From positions 124,001-188,000 of the forward strand of contig NZ_JAYKGJ010000001.1 of assembly GCF_036860695.1 (NCBI RefSeq): a DNA stretch of 64,000 bases, in the 5' to 3' direction. Position numbers and translations under genes: made by a program. Of this stretch, positions 35,228 to 43,625 are shown one piece after another. Source of the DNA: Rosettibacter firmus (GTDB lineage: Bacteria > Bacteroidota > Ignavibacteria > Ignavibacteriales > Melioribacteraceae). The notes under the pieces are model-generated. The model was not told the origin of the DNA and did not search any database. It saw nothing but the letters and a program-made list of their open reading frames with translations. How positions within the stretch are numbered: position 1 is the stretch's first letter; each line of letters opens with the position of its first letter.

Positions 35228-36211
35228 TCATCTGGATTTTTTTTCGAATATTTTTTCAGTTACTTTAACTGCTTTATGATTATTTGAGATACCAGCTCTT
35301 CCTAAAAACAAAATTCTATCACCTGTTTTAACTTTAACTTCTTCGTCAATTTTGTTTTTCAGTTTAATAATATCTCCAACTTCAAGTTCCATTAATTCTT
35401 TAAGAGAAATTTTTGTTGTACCAAATTCTACCTTTATTGGAATTAATGTTTTTGTTAAATGTTTTGTAAGAACTTCGCGAGATGTAACTCCAAAATATTT
35501 CGTAGTACGAATTGAAGACAACTTTTGAGTAGTCATCTTCGATAAAATTGCATCAAAAGCAAAAGTAGCAAAGCATAAATTCATTAAATATGATTGATCA
35601 CCTATCACAAGTTCAAAGGAAATTAATAAAACGGATTCGCTTTGTGATGTTATTTGAGCAAAATCAATATCAGGTTCAAATCTTTCAACTACAAATTCAA
35701 GATTATCAATCATCTGCCAGGCTTTGTTTAGATCATACATTACTCTATCAACTATTACACGAAGTACTTTTTGTTCAATTGGAGTAATTACTTTTACTTG
35801 CTTTGTTCCTGTTCCACTTCCACCAAGTAGTTTATCGACAAATAAAAAGGCGAGGTCATTATTAATCTCCAGTATACCTTTAATATCAGTATTTTTAATT
35901 TCGAAAGTAAACAAACAGGCTGGATTTGAAACCGAGAGAACATATTCTGAATAGTAGATTTGATCTACAGTGGCAACATTAATACTTACAGTTGTTTGAA
36001 GTTTAGTTACAAGGAAAGAAGTAAAACTTTCGGCAAAGTTATCGCAAATGCTCCTGATGATTCGAAGTTGATTCTTCGAAATCCTGTTTGGAAGTCTGAA
36101 GTCAAAAAGTACTGCTTCTTTTTCAGGAGTGGTTTCTACTTTTTGAGTTTGACCACTTTTTAGGTTATTGAGCAGTTGGTCAATTTCTTGTTGCGATAAT
36201 ATCTCTGCCAT
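35228..36211 (-). CDS. fliM: Flagellar switch protein FliM
   Basis: 327 residues. The N-terminal MAEILSQQEIDQLLNNL is the CheY-phosphate-binding peptide. The CheC-like middle domain (about 45-225) includes LRIIRSICDNFAESFTSFL and LLGGSGTGTKQVKV, and the C-terminal SpoA domain (about 245-320) includes LKELMELEVGDIIKLKN and GDRILFLGRAGIS. It couples CheY signals to rotor direction. Confidence 0.96.
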   Translation of the reverse strand: MAEILSQQEIDQLLNNLKSGQTQKVETTPEKEAVLFDFRLPNRISKNQLRIIRSICDNFAESFTSFLVTKLQTTVSINVATVDQIYYSEYVLSVSNPACLFTFEIKNTDIKGILEINNDLAFLFVDKLLGGSGTGTKQVKVITPIEQKVLRVIVDRVMYDLNKAWQMIDNLEFVVERFEPDIDFAQITSQSESVLLISFELVIGDQSYLMNLCFATFAFDAILSKMTTQKLSSIRTTKYFGVTSREVLTKHLTKTLIPIKVEFGTTKISLKELMELEVGDIIKLKNKIDEEVKVKTGDRILFLGRAGISNNHKAVKVTEKIFEKKSR

Positions 36212-36213
36212 AA

Positions 36214-36768
36214 TTATTGTAAAATATACTTACTGAAATAAACGTTATTAATTTTTACATCTGGAATTAATTGAGTAATCTTTTGAGAAATTTCCATTCG
36301 TAAAGTATCACGATATAATGCATCGCTAAGGTGTGTCATATCCTTACTACTCAATACTGAAATTACAGCATCTTTAACGAGCACTTCTTTTTCTTTTAGC
36401 TCTTTTTGATTTTGATCTGTGAGAAGGTCGAAGCCAATGGAAGTAAGTAAAAGTCGTTTACCATCTGTTCCGGCTGGGTTTATTATTAAATCTTCAACAA
36501 CATACACATACTTACCGAGTTCAAGATGTTTAATTGAATCGTTCGCATTGGCTTCGCCATTCTCTACGGAATCTACAGCCACAGAAGAGGTATGTGATTG
36601 AATTTTTGGCAATAGAATGTTTGCTGTAATAAAATAAACAGCAATTAACTGGATTATAAAAAGAGGTAATCCGATTAAAAGTATTTTTGCATTGAATCCT
36701 TTTGAACCGGATTCTTTGACTCTCTCTTCTGCCTGTTCAGCAATATTTTGATTTTTTTCCTGTTCCAT
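36214..36768 (-). CDS. fliL: Flagellar basal body protein FliL
   Basis: 184 residues: a short cytoplasmic N-terminus, one membrane helix (about 29-50, ILLIGLPLFIIQLIAVYFI) and a periplasmic stomatin-like domain with YVVEDLIINPAGTDGKRLLL and INNVYFSKYILQ at the C-terminus. It supports the stators. First gene of its operon. No ribosome binding site precedes the ATG, and the predicted transcript would start only about 4 bases upstream, so the message may be leaderless. Confidence 0.92.
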   Translation of the reverse strand: MEQEKNQNIAEQAEERVKESGSKGFNAKILLIGLPLFIIQLIAVYFITANILLPKIQSHTSSVAVDSVENGEANANDSIKHLELGKYVYVVEDLIINPAGTDGKRLLLTSIGFDLLTDQNQKELKEKEVLVKDAVISVLSSKDMTHLSDALYRDTLRMEISQKITQLIPDVKINNVYFSKYILQ

Positions 36769-36779
36769 AGTGACATTAA

Positions 36780-36798
36780 TTTTTCAATTATAATGCCA
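36780..36798 (-). promoter_or_regulatory. Sigma-54-like promoter of the fliL operon
   Basis: TGGCAT-TATAA-TTGAA on the minus strand, with GG at 36797/36796 and GA at 36785/36784. Predicted start about 36772, four bases before the fliL ATG. Shares the TGGCAT and TTGRA parts with the flgB promoter. Confidence 0.58.
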
Positions 36799-36814
36799 CC
36801 AGAAACACTTAGAA

Positions 36815-36830
36815 AAGCGAAATTTTGCTT
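36815..36830. repeat. 16-bp near-palindrome in the fliL promoter region
   Basis: AAGCGAAATTTTGCTT is self-complementary at seven of eight base pairs. It lies between the dyad at 36850 and the -24 element at 36798. A matching sequence is not seen at the other flagellar promoters, so it may be a site for a bending or local regulatory protein, or chance. Confidence 0.4.
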
Positions 36831-36849
36831 GAGGAAGGATAAATTTTAA

Positions 36850-36865
36850 TGGCTAATATTATTCA
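36850..36865. promoter_or_regulatory. 16-bp dyad, copy 3 (fliL operon)
   Basis: TGGCTAATATTATTCA matches 14 of 16 positions of TGGCTAATATTAGCCA, and is identical in all 16 bases to the minus-strand reading of the copy at 56738. Centre about 85 bp before the predicted fliL start. Confidence 0.65.
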
Positions 36866-36870
36866 CTTGG

Positions 36871-36916
36871 ATAAAAAAATTAAAATCCTTGCCGTTGACT
36901 TTAGTCAACGGCAAGG
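36871..36916 (-). terminator. Rho-independent terminator after flgE
   Basis: A perfect 13-bp stem (CCTTGCCGTTGAC and its complement, 36887-36899 and 36904-36916) around a TTTA loop is followed on the minus strand by ATTTTAATTTTTTTA. It lies 30 bases after the flgE stop and cleanly separates the flgB-flgE operon from the fliL operon. It is the clearest terminator in the window. Confidence 0.93.
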
Positions 36917-36946
36917 AAAAATCTTAACTATAATTGTTTAGTTTAC

Positions 36947-39064
36947 TTATCTTATCAAATTAGTAATCTCCTGCAACATTGTATCTGCAGTTGTAATTAC
37001 TCTTGCATTAGCCTGGAATCCTCTCTGAGAAATAATCATTCTTGTAAATTCTTCTGATAAATCTACATTTGATTGCTCAAGTGCACCGGATTGAATTGTA
37101 GTAACAGAATTTTCTCCAGGAGCATCAATTCTTGGATCGCCACTGTTTGCAGCTACGTTATACATATTATCACCTACACTAACCAGTGCATTTAAGTTTT
37201 TGAAAGTAGCAACCATAATTTGAGCAAGTTTAAGAGAATTACCATTGGAGAAAATTCCAATTATATTTCCATATTGATCAATATTTAAATTAGATAATGC
37301 TGCAGATGCAGATCCATTTTGCGATAATGCAGCTATTTGTGATGATAAGTTAGTTTGTGTAACACCTGCTGTGCCCTTACCAAAATCTAAATCAATTACC
37401 TGTACTTCTGCACCAGTAGCAGGAGTGAATGTAATCTGTGGAGTTGGTGGTGTAGTTGTTACCTGATTTCCTGCTTGCCATATACTTTGAATCTGTCCAT
37501 TAGCATCGAAATAAATTTCACCAAATGCATTTGGACTTAATGTACCACTTGTTGTTGGAACCGATACAGTCCAGCTCCATCTGTTATTGTCAATATGTTC
37601 GAATTTAATAGAAAGAGTATGTGAGTTACCTAATGAATCGAATATTGTTACTGCACCTAATACTGGCTCAGGAATTTCTCCTTTATCTACACGACTGATT
37701 GGATTGGTGGTTGCATTGAGATTTGTTAAAGAATTTAGATTAATCTTAAAATCAAGTTTATTAGCTGAATTTGAGAAATTAATATTAATTGCTGAAGTAC
37801 CTTCAATTCCGGTTAATAAACCTGTAATATTATCAAAAGATAATTTTATTTTTCCATCATTACTGTCTGCATCATTACTTGCAGTATTTTCATTATTAAC
37901 TAAAATTCCATCATTATCAAATACCTTATAATAATAATACCAATCAGAACCATCAAATTCATAGTAGTTTACTAAATAAAAATCTTTCCCATCCTTACTG
38001 TAAATTTTATTTCCTGTAATTGGTTGAATTGTTCTATCAATATTAGAACTTCCAGCTAAGTTTGTTATTTCTGTTAAGTCTATTTTAAATTTTAAATCAG
38101 GAAAATCTGGGTTTGTATCTGCATCACTACCATCATACAAACCAATGTCAACTATGTCAGTACCGTCAAAATCTATAGTTTCAGTTTTATCATTAGCTGA
38201 TGATATTGAACTCTGCGAAGAGTTATAAACTTGATATTTCAACTCCCATTTACTAGAAACTGTATTGAATTCATATTTATAATACAAATAATAAGGTTGA
38301 TTTTTATTATCATAAACTACCATTTCTTTATAACCATCAACAATATCTGGATCCCCGGAACTCGGATTTGGATAAGGTGTTGTGGTATCTGAACTACTTA
38401 AGTTACCAAACATTTTCAAATTATATGTATAACCATCCTCAGGATATTTTGAACCTGTTGGAGCAGTATTACTTAAATTACCAACCAGATCTACAACATC
38501 AGTCCTAATTGTAGGAGAACTACTCTGAAGGTTGCCACCCCAGGATACATTTGTTGTTTTAACTGCTGGCAGTCTCATATTTTTATCAATTACAATATCC
38601 TGCAATGTAGTTCCTGGAGGAATTTCGCCCAATCCATTTGCAATTTTACCCTGAACAACTGCGCCATTCTGTGGATTTACAAGTTTACCATCTGCATCAA
38701 AAATAAAAGCACCTGCACGAGAATAAAGCTGCTGACCATTACTTTTCAAAATAAATAAACCAGGACCCTGCAATGCTAAATCTGTTGTAATTCCAGTTCT
38801 TTCAAATGTGCCCTGATTCCAGTTACGATCAATTGAATTGATCTTGGTACCCAATCCAATTTGAAATGAATTTGTTCCACCAGATGAAGCAGTTGGATTT
38901 GTACCAGCTTTTACGAATTGATTGAAAGTATCACTAAATGTAACACGAGAACCTTTGTAACCAATTGTGTTAACATTAGAGATGTTGTTACCAATTACAT
39001 CCATCATTGATTGATGATTACGAAGACCGGACACTCCGGCAAAGAGTGAATTTAGAAGTGCCAT
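36947..39064 (-). CDS. flgE: Flagellar hook protein FlgE, enlarged
   Basis: 705 residues, far longer than enteric FlgE (about 400). Ends are typical: MALLNSLFAGVSGLRNHQSM with NNISNVNTIGYKGSRVTFSD, and GALEQSNVDLSEEFTRMII near the C-terminus. The extra length is in the middle, where three related FlaE-like beta units follow each other (about residues 245-337, 350-451 and 468-573), each with a Tyr/Trp-rich strand pair and a closing D/N-L-T-N/E stretch. AAGGAGG lies 7 bases before the ATG, after a structured leader (39086-39140). Confidence 0.95.
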   Translation of the reverse strand: MALLNSLFAGVSGLRNHQSMMDVIGNNISNVNTIGYKGSRVTFSDTFNQFVKAGTNPTASSGGTNSFQIGLGTKINSIDRNWNQGTFERTGITTDLALQGPGLFILKSNGQQLYSRAGAFIFDADGKLVNPQNGAVVQGKIANGLGEIPPGTTLQDIVIDKNMRLPAVKTTNVSWGGNLQSSSPTIRTDVVDLVGNLSNTAPTGSKYPEDGYTYNLKMFGNLSSSDTTTPYPNPSSGDPDIVDGYKEMVVYDNKNQPYYLYYKYEFNTVSSKWELKYQVYNSSQSSISSANDKTETIDFDGTDIVDIGLYDGSDADTNPDFPDLKFKIDLTEITNLAGSSNIDRTIQPITGNKIYSKDGKDFYLVNYYEFDGSDWYYYYKVFDNDGILVNNENTASNDADSNDGKIKLSFDNITGLLTGIEGTSAININFSNSANKLDFKINLNSLTNLNATTNPISRVDKGEIPEPVLGAVTIFDSLGNSHTLSIKFEHIDNNRWSWTVSVPTTSGTLSPNAFGEIYFDANGQIQSIWQAGNQVTTTPPTPQITFTPATGAEVQVIDLDFGKGTAGVTQTNLSSQIAALSQNGSASAALSNLNIDQYGNIIGIFSNGNSLKLAQIMVATFKNLNALVSVGDNMYNVAANSGDPRIDAPGENSVTTIQSGALEQSNVDLSEEFTRMIISQRGFQANARVITTADTMLQEITNLIR

Positions 39065-39085
39065 AGTTAACCTCCTTTGATTTTT

Positions 39086-39140
39086 GATTCGGCTTCAGTC
39101 AGTCCACCGAATCTGGAGCGTCCTCGGAAGGTCCCGCTCC
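39086..39140 (-). promoter_or_regulatory. Two-hairpin flgE mRNA leader with GGA motifs
   Basis: In the minus-strand RNA, hairpin 1 pairs GGAGCG (39140-39135) with CGCUCC (39120-39115) and has an inner CCU/AGG stem with a UCCG loop. Hairpin 2 pairs GAUUCGG (39113-39107) with CCGAAUC (39092-39086) around a 14-base loop containing GGA. A third GGA lies in the ribosome binding site AAGGAGG (39077-39071). The stretch is GC-rich in an AT-rich locus. Multiple looped GGA sites ending at the ribosome binding site fit CsrA control; this is inference. Confidence 0.6.
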
Positions 39141-39163
39141 GTTATTACTAATTTGTTAATTAA

Positions 39164-39541
39164 TTAAAATGCAAAAACTACACTATCAATATTTGTAAAA
39201 ACATTTTCGTTTGAATTTTCTACCTCGATTGCAGTAACAACTGTTCTATTGGGAATATTTACAATAAAAGCAGTATTGTTCATTAATATTAATGAATCAC
39301 GAGAACCTTTTGCTTCTGCTTTTTCGACTGCATCCTGTATCTTTGCTATTTCATCTTCACTTAATTGAATCTTTCGTGATTCCAATCTCTTCATTGCGTG
39401 ATTTGAAAATTTTATTTTCTCTAACTCTTCCTTAAATATCGAATCAAAAGATGCTTTTACAGGATCTCGATGATTCTTAACCGAATCGTTGTTACCTACA
39501 ATCGGAACAAATGGAACTGATATTCCATTAATTTCCGGCAT
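39164..39541 (-). CDS. Flagellar operon protein, TIGR02530 family
   Basis: 125 residues. IKFSNHAMKRLESRKIQLSE, VEKAEAKGSRDSLILMNNTA and FIVNIPNRTVVTAI match the small protein commonly encoded between flgD and flgE in Firmicutes and others (TIGR02530 / Flagellar_put). Its role is unknown but it is tied to hook assembly by position. N-terminal 40 residues are disordered. Confidence 0.85.
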   Translation of the reverse strand: MPEINGISVPFVPIVGNNDSVKNHRDPVKASFDSIFKEELEKIKFSNHAMKRLESRKIQLSEDEIAKIQDAVEKAEAKGSRDSLILMNNTAFIVNIPNRTVVTAIEVENSNENVFTNIDSVVFAF

Positions 39542-39546
39542 TAATA

Positions 39547-40218
39547 TTAACCTCCCTGTTTGTTAATAATTTCAAGAATATCACCAGCTGAGTATTGAAC
39601 TCCATTAATTAATAACATTGTGCCATCTTCAGTATATTTAACTCCATCAATCAAGCCTGTAACATACGAAGTTACACTAACTGCTTTTTCACTGAAATCT
39701 GTTGCTATCACTTCGAATTTATAATTCCCATTTGCTACTTTTTCACCATTATTATCGTTTAAATCCCACAAAAGTTTATTGCTACCTTTTGTATTTGGTG
39801 CTTCAATTGATTTAATTAAAGTCCCATATTCATTATAAATATTGACTTTTACATTTCTAACACCATCAGGTAATTCGTACCCAATTGTAAAATTCTCCTG
39901 TCCATTTACTTTTATTTCATTACTGTTAACTTTTACTTCTTTCCCTATCAAATTAGCAAGCATTGTATTATTAATTGATTGAGTTAACATATAATTTGCA
40001 TCAATGCTTTGCTTTAAGTATTCATTGAGATTAGTAATTTGCTCGAGTGAACTGAACTGAGCAAGTTGTGCTGCATACTCAGTTCCATCCATCGGATTTA
40101 AAGGATCCTGATTTTTTAATTGTGTAATCATTAACTTTAAAAAATCATCTTTACCCAGTACACTTTTATTTTTAGAAACATTAGCTGAATTTGTTGAATT
40201 ACTTACCTGACTTACCAT
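39547..40218 (-). CDS. flgD: Flagellar hook cap protein FlgD
   Basis: 223 residues. [20 protein letters not shown] and [19 protein letters not shown] are the FlgD N-terminal motifs; residues about 100-190 form the FlgD Ig-like domain with [20 protein letters not shown] and [20 protein letters not shown]. It caps the growing hook and guides FlgE addition. Confidence 0.94.
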   Translation of the reverse strand: MVSQVSNSTNSANVSKNKSVLGKDDFLKLMITQLKNQDPLNPMDGTEYAAQLAQFSSLEQITNLNEYLKQSIDANYMLTQSINNTMLANLIGKEVKVNSNEIKVNGQENFTIGYELPDGVRNVKVNIYNEYGTLIKSIEAPNTKGSNKLLWDLNDNNGEKVANGNYKFEVIATDFSEKAVSVTSYVTGLIDGVKYTEDGTMLLINGVQYSAGDILEIINKQGG

Positions 40219-40228
40219 AACTCACCTC

Positions 40229-42595
40229 TTAAATTAAATAATCATATGTATTGTAACCCATCATCTTTTTTGTTGATGATGTTTTTGTATTTTCTACTTT
40301 TATCTCTTTACCATAACTTTTTGAATATGACTTTTTCTTTGCATAAGCATTTCTTAATGATTTTTGTTCATAACTGCCCAGACTAACATTTACATCATTT
40401 AATTGAATTCCAGATGATTGTAATGAATTTTTTAATTGTTCAATATTGTTCTGGATTAATTGTTTTGCCTGTTCATTCTCTACTTCGAAACGTGCGTGCA
40501 ACTGATTTTCGATAAAGTCTATAGATAATGTAAGTTTACCAAGACTTTCTGGATTTAACTGGAATGTAATTGATTGTTTATCTCCAGAATTTATATAACT
40601 TGCAAGTTCTTTAACTACCTGATCAGCATTTATAATTTTCAAAGATTCTTTAAGATTATTGAATTCACTCTGAACTTTATCTTTGATATATTGAGATTGT
40701 AATTCACCAGTTTCAACTTTCTGATTTAAATTGTGTTGTGAATTAACCTGTTCGTGTTTTAATATTACTTTTGAAAATGATTGTTCTGTATTTATTGCTT
40801 TTTCAAATTCATTCAAATCACTTTTTGCTGTAATCTTTTTCTCATTTTTTTCGTGTTCATTACTATTCTGATTAAAGTTTTTTGACTCTGTAAACTCTCC
40901 AGCAAAAAATTCATTTTTTTGAGAAACTGTTGCTTTTGTAAAATCAATTTTTTCTGGTTCTATTTTTATTTCAATACTATCTTGCTGAACTTGTTTTGTT
41001 GTTTCTTTTTTCTTTTCAGATGGTTCAGTGAGATTAGCAGGTGTTATTTTTTCTACAGCTGAAGAATTTTGTTTATAATTATTTAATGCATTTTTGAGAT
41101 CTGGCTTCGATAAACTTTGAAGAATATTTTGTGCAGGTAATTGTTCGGCGTTTTCATTTTTGCCAGCTTCAACAGAAGCTTGTAAAGATTTTGTTGATTT
41201 ATGTAACTCATCAGTAATTATCTTTTCTTCAAAAGGATTTTTCTTTACTGTCTTTTCAACTTTAAAGTCAATTAAATTAAGTTCGTTAAGTTTATTTTCA
41301 ACTTCACTTTTTAATTCATTTGATACATTAGAAGATTTTTCTGTTTCCCTGTTTTCATTACTTTCAAACGGAATAACAACTTTATCTTTTGTATCCTTTA
41401 TTACATTTGCTTTTACAAACTTTCCACCTACCAGTTGATTAAAATTAATTAGCTCGCCTTTAGTAAATTCATCAGCACTTTCATAATTTAATTGTGGTTT
41501 TACAGTTTCAGGTGTTTTAATAAATTTATTTTCAATTAAATTCTGATCCGTTTGGTTAAGATTATTATTTAATTTCTGATTATTAATAGAATTAGAGTTC
41601 TGAAGAATCTCATTTTCCTGTCTTTCTATTTTTACTGGATTAATTACACCAGCTATTTTAGAATCAACTTCAACATTATTATTGTTTATAGTTTCTTCTT
41701 TAGGTTGATAAATAAAGTAATTATTATCATATGATGTGTGAATGACTTCAATTTTATAATATTTTTCATCCGATACTTCTTCTAATTTTTTAATATCAAA
41801 CAGATAATTTTCATTTTTGTCTGTTTCGTTATTTGAAATGAGTTCGTCTAATTTGTTAGTAGACTTCTTTCCTGAAACTTCATTATCAATATTTTTATTA
41901 TTGATATTTTCGGAGTTACTTAGTTCACTTGGCGAGAAAGTATTATTATCTAAAGATTCTTGAGTTTCAACTTTACTCTGAAGTTTATTTTCAGTCCCTA
42001 AATTTGAAATGGATAAAGCTAATTTTTCTCCATCGGTTTTGAGAGTTATGCTAAATAAATTTTTATTATCAATCGATTTAATTATTTCAGAAGGATTAAA
42101 GCCAGCAAAACTATATTTATCTTCTTTTTTCTGATCTTCTTTCTTATTTAGAAAAATTAATTTAGGATTTTCTGATTGACTATTTGTAGATAAATTATGC
42201 TCCTGTAATGATTCATTAATCTTATCAAAAAATAGACTTAAACTATCGCTGTCAATTACAAATACCTTTGAAGTAATTTTTGCAGAATTAAGATTTACCG
42301 AGTTAGTATTCGAGACAAGAGAAATATTTTCGAGTAATTCAATAGCTTGTTGAATACCTTCTACAGTTTCTTTATTTGATTTAGTAATTATTAAATTTTC
42401 GAGATCATTAATATCAAGAAGAATTTCTTTATCAAAAGGACTATTAGCTGTTTGTTCTGTTTTTAATTCTTCTTCACAAAATTTAATTATATCTGAGAAT
42501 AAATAGTTTTTAACAGAACTTTCTGTTAAACTTTTCGAGTTCTTGTTATCAACAAAAAATAATTTATCAAAAAATAAAGGATTTAAGTTCATCAT
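40229..42595 (-). CDS. fliK: Flagellar hook-length control protein FliK
   Basis: 788 residues, twice the enteric length. Most is low-complexity, rich in Asn, Lys, Glu and Ser, as expected for a secreted ruler. The C-terminal Flg_hook domain (about 660-745) has SITFQLNPESLGKLTLSIDF, HARFEVENEQAKQLIQNNI and LQSSGIQLNDVNVSL, which interacts with FlhB to switch export specificity. The extra length may go with the enlarged hook protein or a longer hook. Confidence 0.88.
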   Translation of the reverse strand: MMNLNPLFFDKLFFVDNKNSKSLTESSVKNYLFSDIIKFCEEELKTEQTANSPFDKEILLDINDLENLIITKSNKETVEGIQQAIELLENISLVSNTNSVNLNSAKITSKVFVIDSDSLSLFFDKINESLQEHNLSTNSQSENPKLIFLNKKEDQKKEDKYSFAGFNPSEIIKSIDNKNLFSITLKTDGEKLALSISNLGTENKLQSKVETQESLDNNTFSPSELSNSENINNKNIDNEVSGKKSTNKLDELISNNETDKNENYLFDIKKLEEVSDEKYYKIEVIHTSYDNNYFIYQPKEETINNNNVEVDSKIAGVINPVKIERQENEILQNSNSINNQKLNNNLNQTDQNLIENKFIKTPETVKPQLNYESADEFTKGELINFNQLVGGKFVKANVIKDTKDKVVIPFESNENRETEKSSNVSNELKSEVENKLNELNLIDFKVEKTVKKNPFEEKIITDELHKSTKSLQASVEAGKNENAEQLPAQNILQSLSKPDLKNALNNYKQNSSAVEKITPANLTEPSEKKKETTKQVQQDSIEIKIEPEKIDFTKATVSQKNEFFAGEFTESKNFNQNSNEHEKNEKKITAKSDLNEFEKAINTEQSFSKVILKHEQVNSQHNLNQKVETGELQSQYIKDKVQSEFNNLKESLKIINADQVVKELASYINSGDKQSITFQLNPESLGKLTLSIDFIENQLHARFEVENEQAKQLIQNNIEQLKNSLQSSGIQLNDVNVSLGSYEQKSLRNAYAKKKSYSKSYGKEIKVENTKTSSTKKMMGYNTYDYLI

Positions 42596-43191
42596 TGCAC
42601 GCTAATTATTCTATTTGCTACTTCTGGTTTAAGTTCTGCAATAATTTCTGCAGCTTTTTTCTTTTTCATTGCAAAGATTATATCTCTTGCAATATTATCG
42701 GAATAATTTTGAATAATTTTAGCAGCTTTTTTAGAATCCATAGCTTCGTATAATTTTACTGTATTTTTAATCCAAATCTTATATGCACTATCTTTTTTAG
42801 ACACTTCATTCACTTTTGAAACAGTCACTGGCACTTGAGTTTGATTTGATAACAATCCTTTTTCTGTTTTTAATTTTTTTAGTTCTGATAAATAATATTG
42901 TATACTATCAATAAGTGTTGAGTCTTTTAAATTCATTGTCAAAGTATCGTAAGCACTTTTTTCTTTCAAAGCATTAAGTGAATCCAGCAATTCTTTTCTT
43001 AAATTCAGAATACTTTTATTATCAAAAGAAGCTTTAGAAAGATTTTCTGGTTTTATTCCACTTTTATTATCTACAGGTGTAAAATCAAATTTAAATATAT
43101 TCCTGTATGCTGAAGATGCATAAATCATTAAAAGTGTAACAATTAAAAAAGCTGCTACAAAAGAAAATCCATAAATAATTTTCTCTTTCAC
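42592..43191 (-). CDS. MotE/MgtE-N-like flagellar protein
   Basis: 199 residues: an N-terminal membrane helix (about 6-26), a coiled-coil periplasmic part and a C-terminal helical domain with KLYEAMDSKKAAKIIQNYSD and AAEIIAELKPEVANRIISVQ. The latter is the MgtE N-terminal-like pattern found in MotE (Helicobacter) and YlxF-type proteins encoded after fliJ. Probably a chaperone or partner of stator proteins. Overlaps fliK and fliJ by 4 bases. Confidence 0.78.
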   Translation of the reverse strand: MKEKIIYGFSFVAAFLIVTLLMIYASSAYRNIFKFDFTPVDNKSGIKPENLSKASFDNKSILNLRKELLDSLNALKEKSAYDTLTMNLKDSTLIDSIQYYLSELKKLKTEKGLLSNQTQVPVTVSKVNEVSKKDSAYKIWIKNTVKLYEAMDSKKAAKIIQNYSDNIARDIIFAMKKKKAAEIIAELKPEVANRIISVQ

Positions 43192-43625
43192 TGCTCCTTC
43201 CTGTTAAAATTGTTTATTGCTATTTCATTTAATTGTTTTAGTTCTTCTCTATTAGAATTAATTAAAAATTCTTCGTATTGTTTTTCTTTTAGAGCTTCCA
43301 GTATCTGAATTTCTTTTTTTCTTTCAATTAACTCATCAAGTTTACTTTTTCTTTTTAATTGCCATTCATAAATTTTCTTTTCAACACCTGCGATTTCTTT
43401 CTCCAGTGTTTTACATAAAGATTTAGCACTTTTATAATCAACTACTTTTATTTTACCTTCTGTAATTTTTTGAGCAAGGTCTTCTTTCTTAGTAATTAAT
43501 TTTTTCTTATCGATTTCCAGTTTTTCAATTGTCTTTTCTATATCCGAAATTTCTTTTAAAATTTTTTTCTCAAATACTTCTTTAATCCTTAAAACAGTAT
43601 CATACCTGTAAATGAATTTTGACAT
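43188..43625 (-). CDS. fliJ: Flagellar export chaperone FliJ
   Basis: 145 residues, almost wholly a two-helix coiled coil, beginning MSKFIYRYDTVLRIKEVFEK (the FliJ N-terminal pattern) and rich in Lys/Glu. It links the FliI ring to FlhA and recycles export chaperones. Directly after fliI with one-base overlap. Confidence 0.88.
   Translation of the reverse strand: MSKFIYRYDTVLRIKEVFEKKILKEISDIEKTIEKLEIDKKKLITKKEDLAQKITEGKIKVVDYKSAKSLCKTLEKEIAGVEKKIYEWQLKRKSKLDELIERKKEIQILEALKEKQYEEFLINSNREELKQLNEIAINNFNRKEQ

Noticed and set aside
39086-39140. flgE leader as a cyclic-di-GMP riboswitch
   Set aside because: The two short hairpins lack the conserved core and length of known c-di-GMP-I or -II riboswitches.
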